Below are positions 16,295 through 25,829 of a DNA stretch of 64,000 nt, piece after piece. The number at the start of each line of letters is the position of its first letter. Within the stretch, counting starts at the first letter, position 1. The stretch lies in contig JAKAJL010000011.1 in NCBI GenBank assembly GCA_021813805.1, positions 1 to 64,000 of the forward strand, given 5' to 3'. Both the position numbers and the translations under genes were made by a program. The notes under the pieces are model-generated. The model saw only the letters and a program-made list of their open reading frames with translations, was not told the DNA's origin and searched no databases. The DNA comes from Pseudomonadota bacterium. GTDB taxonomy: Bacteria; Pseudomonadota; Alphaproteobacteria; Rhizobiales; Beijerinckiaceae.

Positions 16295-18343
16295 TCAGAC
16301 CCGCCCGGCCTTCGCCGCCCGCGCCAGCGCCATCAGCGGGAAATAATGGCTGTAAAGGCCATAGCGAAGCATGAAGGCGCGCGACAATTCCGGGCCTTGT
16401 CGGAGACGTTCGGACAGCAGCGGATCGTTGAGCTTGATGGTCTGGCCGACGCCATAGCCGGGAAAACCGGTCCCGGTGAATTCCGGCTCCGGCCAGGTTC
16501 CCTCGCTCTGGCGTTCGATCAGGAACTGGCAGCCGCGCGCGATCGCCTCGCGGTCCTGCGGACGGTTGGCGGCCAGAAGGCCCATCAGCGCCCAGGCGGT
16601 CTGCGAGGCGGTCGCATTTCCGCGCCCGGCGCTCTCCGCCTGCATATACGAGGCGCAGCTCTCGCCCCAGCCGCCATTGTCCTGCTGCCGCGATTTGAGC
16701 CAGTCGCAGGCGCGCAAAACGGCCGGCGCGCTCATATCCTCGCCATAGGCCGCCAGCGCGGGCAAAACCGCGCCGATCCCGTAGATGTAATTGACGCCCC
16801 AGCGCCCGAACCACGAGCCGTCCGGCTCCTGCTGCTCCCATATGAAGCGCAGGGCCCGGACCATGGCGGGATGGTCGCGGGAAACGCCGAGTTTCGCAAA
16901 AGCTTCGATCACATGCGCGGTGACGTCCACCGAGGGCGGGTCGAGCGCCTCGCCGAAATCGCAGAACGGGATCTTGGTGAGGAGCTGGTTGGTGTTGTCC
17001 TTGTCGAAGGCGCCCCAGCCGCCGCTCGCGCTCTGCATCGCGACGAGCCAGTCCACGCCGCGCGCGATCGCCTCCTCGATTCCGCGCGCCCGCCATTTCG
17101 GCGCGTTGCGGAAAGGCGCCAGCGCGATCAGGGCGACGGCGGTGTCGTCCACATCAGGGTAGGAATTGTTGGCGTATTCGAAGGCCCAGCCGCCCGGCTT
17201 GACATCGGGGAGTTTCACCGACCAGTCGCCGGGGACCAGAACCTGCCGCTTCAAAACCCAGTCGAGCGCTTTTTCGACAGCTTCCGAATCGTGCCCGGGC
17301 GCGCCGGAATCGTCGAAGGCGAGCAGGGTCAAAATCGTGTCCCAGACTGGGGAATTGGTCGCCTGGATGAAAGTCGCGTCGCCGACATCGACCCGCCAGC
17401 CGGGATCGTCGAGGCAGGCGAGGCCCTTGGCCATCACCGGATGGTCGCTGGGGTAGCCCTCCACATGAAGCGCCATCAGGCTGTAGATCCAGGGCGGCTG
17501 GATGCCGCCCCAGCCGCCGTCGGAATCCTGGTGACGGATGATCCATTCGAGCGTGTGGCGCACGGCGGCGTCGCGCCAGAGGTTCAGGCGAAAGCGATGG
17601 CCGAAATCCTGCAGTGCGTGCAGGACCTTGTCGGCCTTGCGGAAAAAAACGTCCCAGCCGCCGGCGTTCTTCTTTTCGGGCAGGTCGTAATCGAATTTTT
17701 CGCGCCCGTCCGGGAAAAGCGCGTCGAGGCGGCGTTGGGGAGGCAGCGGCCGGCTCGGCCGGCGCGCCGACAGGATCGCGATCGGCATCAGGGTCGCGCG
17801 CGCCCATTGCGCGAAATGGTAAATGTTGAATGGGAACCATAAAGGCAGCCAGATCACTTCCGGCGGCAGATTGGGCGTCTTCGCCCACGGCCATTCACCG
17901 ATCAGGGCCAGCCAGTAGCGGGTGAAGACGCGGACATTTCTCAGGCCGCCCTTGGACTCGATCCAGCGTTGCGCCTTGATCAGAGCCGGGTGATCGGCGG
18001 CATAGCCGGAGCAGCGCAGGGCGGCATAGGCCTCGACCGTGGTGTTGATGTCGCCGTTGGGGGCGCCGAAATAGATTTCCCAGGCGCCGTCCTCGCGCTG
18101 CCTGTCGATGAGGGATTGGGCGAGGCGGGCGCAGAGCGGATGGTCGTCGAGGCCGAGAAACCACAGGCACAGCCGCCACTGCGCTTCCATGCAGGCGTTG
18201 GATTCGGCGCGGCCAACCCAATGGCCGTCGGGCTTCTGGCGGGCCAGCAGCCAATCGGTCGCGGCTGCGACAGATGCGCGCAGCGCGGCGGCGAAATTGG
18301 TCGGACCGACCGGGGGGCGCGCCTCCATGTCAATGGCTGTCAT
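16295..18343 (-). CDS. shc: Squalene--hopene cyclase
   Basis: 682 residues from ATG 18343 (a GTG at 18358 is possible). It cyclises squalene to hopene/diplopterol, the first committed step of hopanoid synthesis, as a monotopic membrane enzyme. The catalytic DxDD motif appears as PDVDDTAVAL near residue 395. Several QW repeats are visible (DGSWFGRWGV, QDNGGWGES, SGGWGAFDKDN, DGGWGGIQPPW). The N-terminal WLLARQKPDGHWVG and C-terminal YSHYFPLMALARAAK match full-length family members. No other hopanoid gene adjoins it in this window. It converges on the NUDIX gene, with 6 bases between stops. Confidence 0.95.
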   Translation of the reverse strand: MTAIDMEARPPVGPTNFAAALRASVAAATDWLLARQKPDGHWVGRAESNACMEAQWRLCLWFLGLDDHPLCARLAQSLIDRQREDGAWEIYFGAPNGDINTTVEAYAALRCSGYAADHPALIKAQRWIESKGGLRNVRVFTRYWLALIGEWPWAKTPNLPPEVIWLPLWFPFNIYHFAQWARATLMPIAILSARRPSRPLPPQRRLDALFPDGREKFDYDLPEKKNAGGWDVFFRKADKVLHALQDFGHRFRLNLWRDAAVRHTLEWIIRHQDSDGGWGGIQPPWIYSLMALHVEGYPSDHPVMAKGLACLDDPGWRVDVGDATFIQATNSPVWDTILTLLAFDDSGAPGHDSEAVEKALDWVLKRQVLVPGDWSVKLPDVKPGGWAFEYANNSYPDVDDTAVALIALAPFRNAPKWRARGIEEAIARGVDWLVAMQSASGGWGAFDKDNTNQLLTKIPFCDFGEALDPPSVDVTAHVIEAFAKLGVSRDHPAMVRALRFIWEQQEPDGSWFGRWGVNYIYGIGAVLPALAAYGEDMSAPAVLRACDWLKSRQQDNGGWGESCASYMQAESAGRGNATASQTAWALMGLLAANRPQDREAIARGCQFLIERQSEGTWPEPEFTGTGFPGYGVGQTIKLNDPLLSERLRQGPELSRAFMLRYGLYSHYFPLMALARAAKAGRV

Positions 18344-18799
18344 GAAATCTTGTCCCACCTGGGAATTGAATTTCCGCGCTTACTTAAAGCGCCGGCAGGA
18401 CGGCGCCAAGTCATGCTCTTTCTGCCCCGCGCGATCGGGCGTCGAACGGAGCCATGCAGCGGTCCCAATGTTCCGGGGCTTTAAGTTCTATGATGGGTGA
18501 ATGTTTTTTGGAGCCGCGCTTCACTTGCCCAGGCCTCATGCGCGGCGCTTGCATGTGCGTTTTAATAATCTATTAATAATTTGTTTTTCAGGCCTTTAGG
18601 AGCAGGAAACGCATCAAGAGAAACACCGCGATTTGCAATTTGAACGATATAATCTTATATTCGAACAAGCTGGAATGCTCCCTGAAGGATTCCGGCTGTC
18701 GATGCGGTCGCCATTCATGTTTCGGCGGGCGCGTCAGCCACGATGCAAGAGCATCGATTCGGGCGGGTTCGCTTGCCCGGCAAGACAAGAGGATCAGGA

Positions 18800-18889
18800 A
18801 TGGATGCTGGAATATTCGCCGCGGTGCTGACTCTCGGCGCGGCGTGGCTCGTGAACCGCTGCTTGCAGGACGGTTGCGAGAACGGGTGA
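18800..18889 (+). CDS. Candidate 29-residue small protein or leader peptide upstream of ilvD
   Basis: ATG 18800 is preceded by AGAGGATCAGGA, a good ribosome-binding site. The 29 residues (MDAGIFAAVLTLGAAWLV, then NRCLQDGCENG) form one hydrophobic segment and a short polar tail with two cysteines spaced CxxxxC. It could be a small inner-membrane protein. Alternatively it could be a leader peptide: 7 of 29 residues are Leu/Val/Ile, and a hairpin and a strong terminator follow before ilvD. Existence as a translated gene is unproven. Confidence 0.4.
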   Translation: MDAGIFAAVLTLGAAWLVNRCLQDGCENG

Positions 18890-18906
18890 GGCGAGAATCG
18901 CCCGCC

Positions 18907-18936
18907 CTGTGTCGGCCAGAACAAAATCCGGCACAG
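18907..18936 (+). other. RNA hairpin in the ilvD upstream region
   Basis: CTGTGTCGG (18907-18915) pairs with CCGGCACAG (18928-18936) through nine base pairs including one G-U, closing a 12-base AC-rich loop. It lies between the small reading frame and the terminator. With these it could form a transcription-attenuation leader or part of a small RNA that ends at the terminator. Confidence 0.5.
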
Positions 18937-18998
18937 CTTATCGAGAGGGGATTTCGCGCCTGAGAGAGCGGGCGCGTGAACGCCAGACTGGAGCCCGG

Positions 18999-19028
18999 CC
19001 CCCCGCGATGACGCGGGGGGTCTTTTTT
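18999..19028 (+). terminator. Strong Rho-independent terminator 100 bases upstream of ilvD
   Basis: CCCCCCGCG (18999-19007) and CGCGGGGGG (19012-19020) form a perfect 9-bp stem with a 4-base loop, followed directly by TCTTTTTTT. It ends a transcript entering from the left (the small frame or a small RNA) or attenuates ilvD. Confidence 0.85.
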
Positions 19029-19127
19029 TGGCGCGACGGCGTCGGCGGGCTCTTGGCCGCACGGCCCATGGACGCGCCCGGCGCAAAGATGTAGGAGAGG
19101 GCCAAACGTCGATCCAGGATGAGAAAA

Positions 19128-20966
19128 ATGCCTGCCTATCGCTCCCGCACTTCCACCCATGGCCGCAACATGGCCGGCGCGCGCGGCCTGTGGCGCGCCA
19201 CCGGCATGAAGGATGGCGATTTCGGCAAGCCGATCATCGCCGTGGTCAATTCCTTCACCCAGTTCGTGCCCGGCCATGTCCATCTCAAGGACCTCGGCCA
19301 GATGGTCGCCCGCGAAATCGAGGCGGCGGGCGGGGTCGCCAAGGAATTCAACACCATCGCCATCGACGACGGCATCGCCATGGGCCATTCGGGCATGCTT
19401 TACAGCCTGCCCTCGCGCGAGATCATCGCCGACAGCGTCGAATATATGGCCAACGCCCATTGCGCCGACGCTCTGGTCTGCATCTCCAATTGCGACAAGA
19501 TCACCCCCGGCATGCTGATGGCGGCGCTGCGCCTCAACATTCCGGCGGTTTTCGTGTCTGGCGGACCGATGGAGGCCGGCAAGGTTTTGATTGGCGGCAA
19601 GACCAAGGCGATCGACCTGATCGACGCCATGGTCGCGGCGGCCGATTCCAAAAACAGCGACGAGGATGTCGCGGCGATGGAGCGCTCGGCCTGTCCGACC
19701 TGCGGCTCCTGCTCCGGCATGTTCACCGCCAATTCCATGAACTGCCTGACCGAGGCGCTCGGCCTGTCTCTCCCCGGCAATGGCACCATCGTCGCCACTC
19801 ATGCCGACCGCAAGGAGCTGTTCCTGCGGGCGGGCCGGCTCGCGGTCGAACTCTGCCGCCGTTATTACGAGCAGGACGACGAGAGCGTGCTGCCGCGCAG
19901 TATCGCCACCTTCAAGGCCTTCGAGAACGCCATGACGCTCGACATCGCCATGGGCGGCTCGACCAATACGGTTTTGCACCTGCTGGCGGCGGCCTATGAG
20001 GCCGGGGTCGATTTCAAAATGTCCGACATCGACCGGCTGTCGCGCCGCGTGCCGGTGCTTTGCAAGGTCGCGCCTTCCGCGCCGGACGTCCATATCGAGG
20101 ACGTGCACCGCGCTGGCGGGATCATCGGAATCCTGGGCGAACTCGATCGCGCCGGGCTGCTGAACCGCGACGTCCATTCGGTCCATGCGCCAAGCCTCGA
20201 AGCCGCTCTGGCGAAATGGGACATCAAGCGCAACGCCTCTGATGAGCTGAAAACATTTTTCCGCGCCTCGCCTGGCGGCGTTCCGACGCAAGTCGCCTTC
20301 AGCCAGTCGCGCCGTTACGAATCGCTCGACGATGACCGCGCGAAGGGTGTGATTCGCGACGCCGAACACGCTTTTTCCCGAGATGGCGGCCTCGCCGTCC
20401 TGTTCGGCAATCTCGCCGAGGACGGCGCCATCGTGAAGACGGCAGGGGTGGACGAGAATAGCCTCAAATTCGCCGGCCCCGCCCTGGTTTTCGAAAGCCA
20501 GGACGACGCGGTGCAGGGGATTCTCTCGGGCAAGGTCAAGGCCGGCGACGCGGTGGTGATTCGCTACGAGGGGCCGCGCGGCGGGCCCGGCATGCAGGAA
20601 ATGCTCTATCCGACGTCCTATCTGAAGAGCATGGGCCTCGGCAAGGTCTGCGCCCTGATCACCGACGGACGCTTCTCGGGCGGCACGGCGGGCCTGTCCA
20701 TCGGCCATGTCTCTCCGGAGGCGGAAGAGGGCGGGGCGATCGGCCTGGTGCAGACCGGCGACCGAATCGAGATCGACATTCCCGCGCGCATCCTTCGCCT
20801 CGATGTTCCGGAGGAGGAATTGACGCGTCGCCGCGCCGCGATGGAGGCCAGGGGCAAGGCCGCGTGGAAGCCGGAAAACCGCGACCGCAAGGTCAGCGCG
20901 GCGCTTCGCGCCTATGCGGCGATGACCACCAGCGCCGCCAAGGGCGCGGTGCGGGTCACGCCCTGA
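19128..20966 (+). CDS. ilvD: Dihydroxy-acid dehydratase
   Basis: 612 residues from ATG 19128 ([20 protein letters not shown]), with AGGA 7 bases upstream; an ATG 9 bases earlier is less likely. It dehydrates 2,3-dihydroxy-isovalerate and -methylvalerate in valine/isoleucine synthesis, using an iron-sulfur cluster. Cluster cysteines lie in [12 protein letters not shown] and [19 protein letters not shown]. The C-terminal [19 protein letters not shown] is diagnostic. Length matches the E. coli-type enzyme. A terminator upstream suggests either its own promoter in the 100-base gap or attenuation control. Confidence 0.97.
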   Translation: MPAYRSRTSTHGRNMAGARGLWRATGMKDGDFGKPIIAVVNSFTQFVPGHVHLKDLGQMVAREIEAAGGVAKEFNTIAIDDGIAMGHSGMLYSLPSREIIADSVEYMANAHCADALVCISNCDKITPGMLMAALRLNIPAVFVSGGPMEAGKVLIGGKTKAIDLIDAMVAAADSKNSDEDVAAMERSACPTCGSCSGMFTANSMNCLTEALGLSLPGNGTIVATHADRKELFLRAGRLAVELCRRYYEQDDESVLPRSIATFKAFENAMTLDIAMGGSTNTVLHLLAAAYEAGVDFKMSDIDRLSRRVPVLCKVAPSAPDVHIEDVHRAGGIIGILGELDRAGLLNRDVHSVHAPSLEAALAKWDIKRNASDELKTFFRASPGGVPTQVAFSQSRRYESLDDDRAKGVIRDAEHAFSRDGGLAVLFGNLAEDGAIVKTAGVDENSLKFAGPALVFESQDDAVQGILSGKVKAGDAVVIRYEGPRGGPGMQEMLYPTSYLKSMGLGKVCALITDGRFSGGTAGLSIGHVSPEAEEGGAIGLVQTGDRIEIDIPARILRLDVPEEELTRRRAAMEARGKAAWKPENRDRKVSAALRAYAAMTTSAAKGAVRVTP

Positions 20967-21208
20967 GCCGGACTCCACAAATAAAAAAAAATTTTAGGGT
21001 ATTCTGCGCCGCATTTTTGTGCAGCGCAGCGTTTCTTTGGCTAAATTGCGGCATATGTTCGACAAAGTGCTAACTCTGCTTGGCGGCGCCGCTGGGCTAG
21101 ACAATGCGTAGTGTGCGTTTTTCGGTTATTTCCCTCGCGTCGCGTCGGAAACGCCGGCCAGGCGATAAAAAACAGCCGCAAAACGCCGCATAACCGGGAG
21201 GAGCCCAG

Positions 21209-21511
21209 ATGCCCTTAACAGCCCAGCAAATAGAACAAAATCCAAAATTCATGGAACTCGTCGCCAAGCGGCGCTCGCTCAACTGGTCGCTGACCGTCCT
21301 GACGCTCATCATTTATTTCGGCTTCATTCTGCTGATCGCCTTCGACCCGAAATTCCTCGGTGAGAAAATGGGCGAAGGCGTGATGACCATCGGCATGCCG
21401 ATCGGCCTCGCGGTGATCGTCGCCACCTTCCTTATCGTCGGTTTTTACGTCGTTCGCGCCAATGCGACCTTCGACGTCCTGACCAAGCAGATCGTCGAGG
21501 AGAGCAAGTGA
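21209..21511 (+). CDS. DUF485 family inner membrane protein
   Basis: 100 residues with two membrane segments (about 29-46 and 65-87). The N-terminal [19 protein letters not shown] and the following [16 protein letters not shown] are typical of DUF485 proteins (YjcH-like), which are almost always encoded directly before the acetate symporter ActP. A GGGAGG precedes the ATG. Its stop overlaps the actP start (ATGA at 21511), so the two are translationally coupled. It is probably an accessory subunit of the transporter. Confidence 0.92.
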   Translation: MPLTAQQIEQNPKFMELVAKRRSLNWSLTVLTLIIYFGFILLIAFDPKFLGEKMGEGVMTIGMPIGLAVIVATFLIVGFYVVRANATFDVLTKQIVEESK

Positions 21512-23217
21512 TGTCGCGACTGAAATCCCTCGTCCCGGCGGCCTTCTCGGGCCTTGCCCTTTCCGCGCTGAGCAGTTCCGCCTTCGCCGACGCCGTGACC
21601 GGCGCCGTGCAGAAGCAGGAAGTCAATGTGGCGGCGATCGTCATGTTCGTCGGCTTCGTCTTGATCACCCTCGGCATTACCTATTGGGCGGCCAAGCGCA
21701 CGCGCTCCGCGGCGCAATTTTATGCTGCGGGCGGCGGCATCACCGGCCTGCAGAACGGCCTTGCCATCGCCGGCGACTATATGTCCGCCGCCTCCTTCCT
21801 GGGCATTTCCGGCCTGGTTTATACGAAAGGTTATGACGGCCTGATCTATTCGGTGGGCTTTCTGGTCGGCTGGCCGATCGTGATGTTCCTGATCGCGGAG
21901 CCTCTGCGCAACCTCGGCAAGTTTACCTTCGCCGACGTGGCGTCCTTCCGCTTCCAGCAGGCGCCCATCCGCGTGCTCGCGGCGTGCGGCACGCTCACTG
22001 TCGTGGCCTTCTACCTGATCGCCCAGATGGTCGGCGCGGGCAAGCTGATCCAGATTCTGTTCGGTCTCGACTACTGGATGGCGGTGGTGATCGTCGGCGC
22101 GCTGATGATCGTCTACGTGACCTTCGGCGGCATGGTGGCCACGACCTGGGTGCAGATCATCAAGGCCGGCTTGCTCCTTGCGGGCGCGACCTTCATGGCC
22201 TTCATGGTCCTTGCGCATTTCGGCTTCAGCCTGGAGTCCTTATTCGCCAGTGCGGTCGAGGCTCATCCGAAACATCAGGCGATCATGGAGCCGGGCCAAC
22301 TCGTCAGCAATCCGGTCGGCGCGGTCTCGCTCGGTCTGGCGCTGATGTTCGGCACCGCCGGCCTGCCGCATATCTTGATGCGCTTTTTCACCGTCGCCAA
22401 CGCGCAGAACGCGCGCAAGTCGGTGTTCTACGCCACCGGTTTCATCGGATATTTCTATATCCTGACCTTCATCATCGGCTTCGGCGCCATCGCCCTGGTC
22501 TCGACCAACCCCGAGTTCCTCAATTCGGCTTTGCTCGCCAAGGGCAAGAACGCGATCGAGGCGATTCGCGGCGGCGACAATATGGCGGCGATCCATCTGT
22601 CGGCCGCGGTCGGCGGCGAGGCCTTCCTCGGCTTCATCTCGGCGGTCGCCTTCGCCACGATCCTGGCGGTCGTGTCCGGACTGACCCTGGCTGGCGCGTC
22701 GGCGATCAGCCACGACCTCTACGCCACCGTTCTGAAGGGCGGCAAGGCCAACGAGCAGGATGAAATCCGGGCCTCGAGGATCGCCACCGTCGTTCTCGGC
22801 ATCATCGCGATCTATCTCGGCATCGCCTTCGAGAAAGCGAATGTCGCCTTCATGGTGGGTCTCGCGTTCGCGATCGCGGCGTCGTGCAACTTCCCGGTTC
22901 TGCTGATGTCGCTGATCTGGCGCGGCATGACGACCCGGGGCGCGGTGGTCGGCGGTTTCCTTGGCCTCGCTTCGGCGGTCGCCGGCGTGGTGTTGTCGCC
23001 GACGGTCTGGGAACTGGTCATGGGGCATCCCAAAGGTTCGGCGCCGTTCCCTTATGGCAATCCGGCCCTGTTCTCGATGACCATCGCCTTCGTCGGCATC
23101 TGGCTGTTCTCGAAGCTCGACGGCAGCGCGCGCGGCCAGAAGGACAAGGAAGGCTTCGACCCGCAGTTTGTGCGCGCCGAAACCGGAATCGGGGCCGTCG
23201 GCGCCTCGTCGCACTAA
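21511..23217 (+). CDS. actP: Cation/acetate symporter ActP
   Basis: 568 residues. An N-terminal signal-like segment (ending SSAFADA) is followed by about 13 membrane segments of the sodium:solute symporter family. Characteristic stretches are [26 protein letters not shown] (core [14 protein letters not shown]), [14 protein letters not shown] and [24 protein letters not shown]-like [17 protein letters not shown]. It takes up acetate and related short carboxylates across the inner membrane. It is coupled to DUF485 upstream, and a perfect hairpin follows its stop. Confidence 0.94.
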   Translation: MSRLKSLVPAAFSGLALSALSSSAFADAVTGAVQKQEVNVAAIVMFVGFVLITLGITYWAAKRTRSAAQFYAAGGGITGLQNGLAIAGDYMSAASFLGISGLVYTKGYDGLIYSVGFLVGWPIVMFLIAEPLRNLGKFTFADVASFRFQQAPIRVLAACGTLTVVAFYLIAQMVGAGKLIQILFGLDYWMAVVIVGALMIVYVTFGGMVATTWVQIIKAGLLLAGATFMAFMVLAHFGFSLESLFASAVEAHPKHQAIMEPGQLVSNPVGAVSLGLALMFGTAGLPHILMRFFTVANAQNARKSVFYATGFIGYFYILTFIIGFGAIALVSTNPEFLNSALLAKGKNAIEAIRGGDNMAAIHLSAAVGGEAFLGFISAVAFATILAVVSGLTLAGASAISHDLYATVLKGGKANEQDEIRASRIATVVLGIIAIYLGIAFEKANVAFMVGLAFAIAASCNFPVLLMSLIWRGMTTRGAVVGGFLGLASAVAGVVLSPTVWELVMGHPKGSAPFPYGNPALFSMTIAFVGIWLFSKLDGSARGQKDKEGFDPQFVRAETGIGAVGASSH

Positions 23218-23224
23218 GAAGACT

Positions 23225-23250
23225 GGGCGCGGCCTTCGGGCCGCGCCCTT
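23225..23250 (+). terminator. Hairpin terminator/attenuator after actP
   Basis: GGGCGCGGCC (23225-23234), a TTCG tetraloop and GGCCGCGCCC (23239-23248) form a perfect 10-bp stem, followed by only three T residues. It probably ends or reduces transcription before the DUF294 gene, or stabilises the upstream mRNA. Confidence 0.7.
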
Positions 23251-23307
23251 TCGCCGAGTTCTTCTTTCCCACCGACTCCTGCGCCGCCTTTCTGTCGACG
23301 GTTTCTC

Positions 23308-25104
23308 ATGTCCGTCCTACTCGACACCGCGACGGCGCCCTTCGACCGCCTCTCTTCAGACGAGGCGGACACGCTTCGCGGCGTTCTCGACATCGCCTAT
23401 TTCCGCCCCGATGAGACCATCATCGCCGAAGGCGCGGCGCCGGAGGGTCTTTATGTCATCATCAAGGGAGCGGTGGAGGAGCGCGAACAGGGCGAACTGG
23501 TCGGCCTGCTGGGGCCGAAGGATTTTTTCGACAGCCGGGCGCTGGTGCAGGGCGCGGGCGTCAGCAGTTTCGTCGCCCGCGAGGAGACGCTGTGCGCCCT
23601 GGCGCCGCGCCCCGACGTTCTGCGGCTGATCAATTCCAATCCGCGCTTCGGCGCATTCTTCTATACCGACATTTCACACAAGCTCGAAGCCCTGGCGGAG
23701 CGCGACGAATCGAGCCAGATCGAATCGATGATGCGGGCGCGGGTGAAGGACCTTTACCTCATGCCCGCCGCCATCATCGACGCCACGCAGCCGATCGTCT
23801 CGGCAGGCCGGATCATGCGCGACATCGACTGCAATGCGCTGCTGGTGCGCGATGGCGAGCGCACCGGCATCATCACCGGCATGAACCTGGGGAAGGGCGT
23901 GGTGCTCAAGGGCATGACCGTCGAGGATCCGGTCGGCGCCATCGCGCAATATGATCTGGTCACCATTGCGCCCGACGAATTCGTGTCGCAGGCGCTGCTG
24001 CTGATGACCAAGCACAACAAGCGCCGCGTCGTGGTCAAGGAGGGCGAGAATTTCGTCGGCATTCTCGAAGACATCAATCTGCTCAGCTTTTTCGCCGGCA
24101 ATTCGCAACTCGTGGTCGGGCGCATCGACCGCGCCGCGACCGTCGACGAACTGGGCGCCGCGGCGCGGCAGATCGCCGAACAGGTCCGCCTGTTGCGCAA
24201 GCAGGGGGTGAAATTCACAATTGTCGCGGAAATCATCTCCGACCTGAACCGGCGCCTGTTCGCCAAATTGTTCGAGCTGCTGTGCCCGGAGCCGCTGCAC
24301 GACCAGTGCTGCCTGATCGTGATGGGCAGCGAAGGGCGCGGCGAGCAGACGATCCGCACCGACCAGGACAATGGCCTGATCCTCGCCGGGCCGGTGGACG
24401 AAGCGGTCTTGAACCGCTTCCGCAAAGAATTCTCCGGCGCGCTGGCGGAATTCGGCTTTCCACCCTGTCCCGGCCATGTGATGGTCAATAATCCGCTGTG
24501 GTCACGAGGAATCGACGACTATATCGCCGATTTCAGCACATGGACGACGTCGCCGGACGACGAATCCGCGATGAAGGTCGCGATCTTCTATGACTCTATA
24601 TCGGTCGCCGGCGACGCTTCGCTGCTGGCGCGCGCCAAAAAGGCGCTGGTCGAAAAAGTCGCGGGCGAACGGGTGTTCCTCGGTCGCTTCGCCAAGGCCA
24701 TCGAGGCCTTCGAGCCGCCGATCGGCCTGTTCAACACGCTGAAGACCTCGGAAGGCGAGGGCGACGCGCTCGACCTGAAGAAGGGCGGGATTTTCCCAAT
24801 CGTCCATGGCGTGCGCTCGCTCGCAATCGAACAGGGGCTGGAGGAAACCAACACCTTCGACCGGCTGGCGAAACTGGCGGAACTCGATCTGCTGAAGGAA
24901 AATTTCGCCCGCGATCTCGCTCGCGCGCTCGACTATCTCATGACGCTCCGCCTTGACGCCCAGATCGACGCCGCGAAAAGCGCGAGCCTGCTCAAGCCGG
25001 CCACGCTTACTGGACTGGACCGCGAGCTCTTGCGCGATTCCTTCCAGGTGGTGAAGCAGTTGCGCGAACTGGTGCGCCGCCGTTTCAACCTCGCCATGTT
25101 CTGA
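23308..25104 (+). CDS. cNMP-binding / CBS-pair / DUF294 nucleotidyltransferase-like signalling protein
   Basis: 598 residues with domains in order: cyclic-nucleotide-binding-like (about 1-125, AYFRPDETIIAEG and LYVIIKGAVE), two CBS motifs (about 145-275), a DUF294 nucleotidyltransferase-like core (GSEGRGEQTIRTDQDNGLI near residue 340, with the GS and DxD features of GlnD-type enzymes) and a DUF294 C-terminal helical domain. Such proteins neighbour acetate and carboxylate transport genes in many proteobacteria and probably regulate uptake in response to nucleotides. The biochemical activity is unknown. It follows actP after a hairpin and precedes the exonuclease gene by 11 bases. Confidence 0.9.
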   Translation: MSVLLDTATAPFDRLSSDEADTLRGVLDIAYFRPDETIIAEGAAPEGLYVIIKGAVEEREQGELVGLLGPKDFFDSRALVQGAGVSSFVAREETLCALAPRPDVLRLINSNPRFGAFFYTDISHKLEALAERDESSQIESMMRARVKDLYLMPAAIIDATQPIVSAGRIMRDIDCNALLVRDGERTGIITGMNLGKGVVLKGMTVEDPVGAIAQYDLVTIAPDEFVSQALLLMTKHNKRRVVVKEGENFVGILEDINLLSFFAGNSQLVVGRIDRAATVDELGAAARQIAEQVRLLRKQGVKFTIVAEIISDLNRRLFAKLFELLCPEPLHDQCCLIVMGSEGRGEQTIRTDQDNGLILAGPVDEAVLNRFRKEFSGALAEFGFPPCPGHVMVNNPLWSRGIDDYIADFSTWTTSPDDESAMKVAIFYDSISVAGDASLLARAKKALVEKVAGERVFLGRFAKAIEAFEPPIGLFNTLKTSEGEGDALDLKKGGIFPIVHGVRSLAIEQGLEETNTFDRLAKLAELDLLKENFARDLARALDYLMTLRLDAQIDAAKSASLLKPATLTGLDRELLRDSFQVVKQLRELVRRRFNLAMF

Positions 25105-25115
25105 AAGAGCGCGCC

Positions 25116-25787
25116 ATGGCTCTGCGCTGGCTCTCGCGTCTCATGGACAAGGCGACCCTCGCCGACAAGCGTTACGCCTTCCTGTTCGAGCCCGGCCCGC
25201 CCGGCGAGGTGGTCTCGATCGATTGCGAAACCACCGGGCTAGATCCCCGCCGCGACGAAATCATTTCTGTCGCGGCGATCAGGATTCGCGGCGACCGGAT
25301 TCTGGCGAGCGAGGCCTTTCAATCGGTGGTCCGCCCGCGCGTCGCCATAGCGGCCGAGGCGATCAAGGTCCACGGCCTGCGCGAGGTCGATGTCGCCGAC
25401 GCCCGGCCGATGAGCGAAATATTGCCCGATCTGCTGCGTTTCATCGGCGGCCGGCCGCTGGTTGGCTATTACATCGATTTCGACATCGCCATGCTCGACA
25501 ATCACGTCACTGAAATGCTCGGCATCCAGCTGCCCAATCCGCGCGTTGAAGTGTCGAGCATCTATTACGAGCGCAAATATGGCGACGCCCCGCCCGGCAC
25601 GCAGATCGACCTGACCTTCGCCAATATATTGCGCGACCTGAACCTGCCGTTGTTCAACCAGCACGACGCCTTTTCCGACGCGCTGATGACCGCGATGATC
25701 TATGTGAATCTCAAGGATTTCGTGGCGCGCGACATCCGCATTCCGCGTGCGCGCGTCAAGCCGAGGAACGAAGGTTTTGGCGGGTGA
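25116..25787 (+). CDS. DEDDh-family 3'-5' exonuclease (DnaQ-like)
   Basis: 223 residues. Exonuclease motifs are VSIDCETTGLD (D36, E38), LVGYYIDFDIAMLD (Exo II) and NQHDAFSDALMTA (Exo III, the H...D pair of DEDDh). It resembles the polymerase III epsilon exonuclease domain but lacks the polymerase-binding tail, so it is a stand-alone nuclease. A DnaQ-like gene beside DUF294 and actP is a recurring arrangement in proteobacteria, which suggests co-regulation; its role in acetate metabolism, if any, is unexplained. Confidence 0.9.
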   Translation: MALRWLSRLMDKATLADKRYAFLFEPGPPGEVVSIDCETTGLDPRRDEIISVAAIRIRGDRILASEAFQSVVRPRVAIAAEAIKVHGLREVDVADARPMSEILPDLLRFIGGRPLVGYYIDFDIAMLDNHVTEMLGIQLPNPRVEVSSIYYERKYGDAPPGTQIDLTFANILRDLNLPLFNQHDAFSDALMTAMIYVNLKDFVARDIRIPRARVKPRNEGFGG

Positions 25788-25829
25788 GCGCCTGCCGGGG
25801 AAGGTCATGTTGCAGCCCGGGAGACGGCA

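Larger units (their letters stand above)
18359..19127. other. Intergenic region between shc and ilvD
   Basis: This gap of about 770 bases between divergent genes is AT-richer around 18560-18680 (runs such as taataatctattaataatttg), which probably holds promoter sequence. Beyond the 29-codon frame, hairpin and terminator listed separately, I see no gene. It does not match tmRNA, RNase P RNA or SRP RNA as far as I can judge. Confidence 0.5.

Noticed and set aside
18588-20978. 796-codon open frame on the minus strand opposite ilvD
   Set aside because: It is a shadow frame: ilvD on the plus strand has full family similarity, and the antisense translation is low-complexity Arg/His/Gly-rich with no domain.
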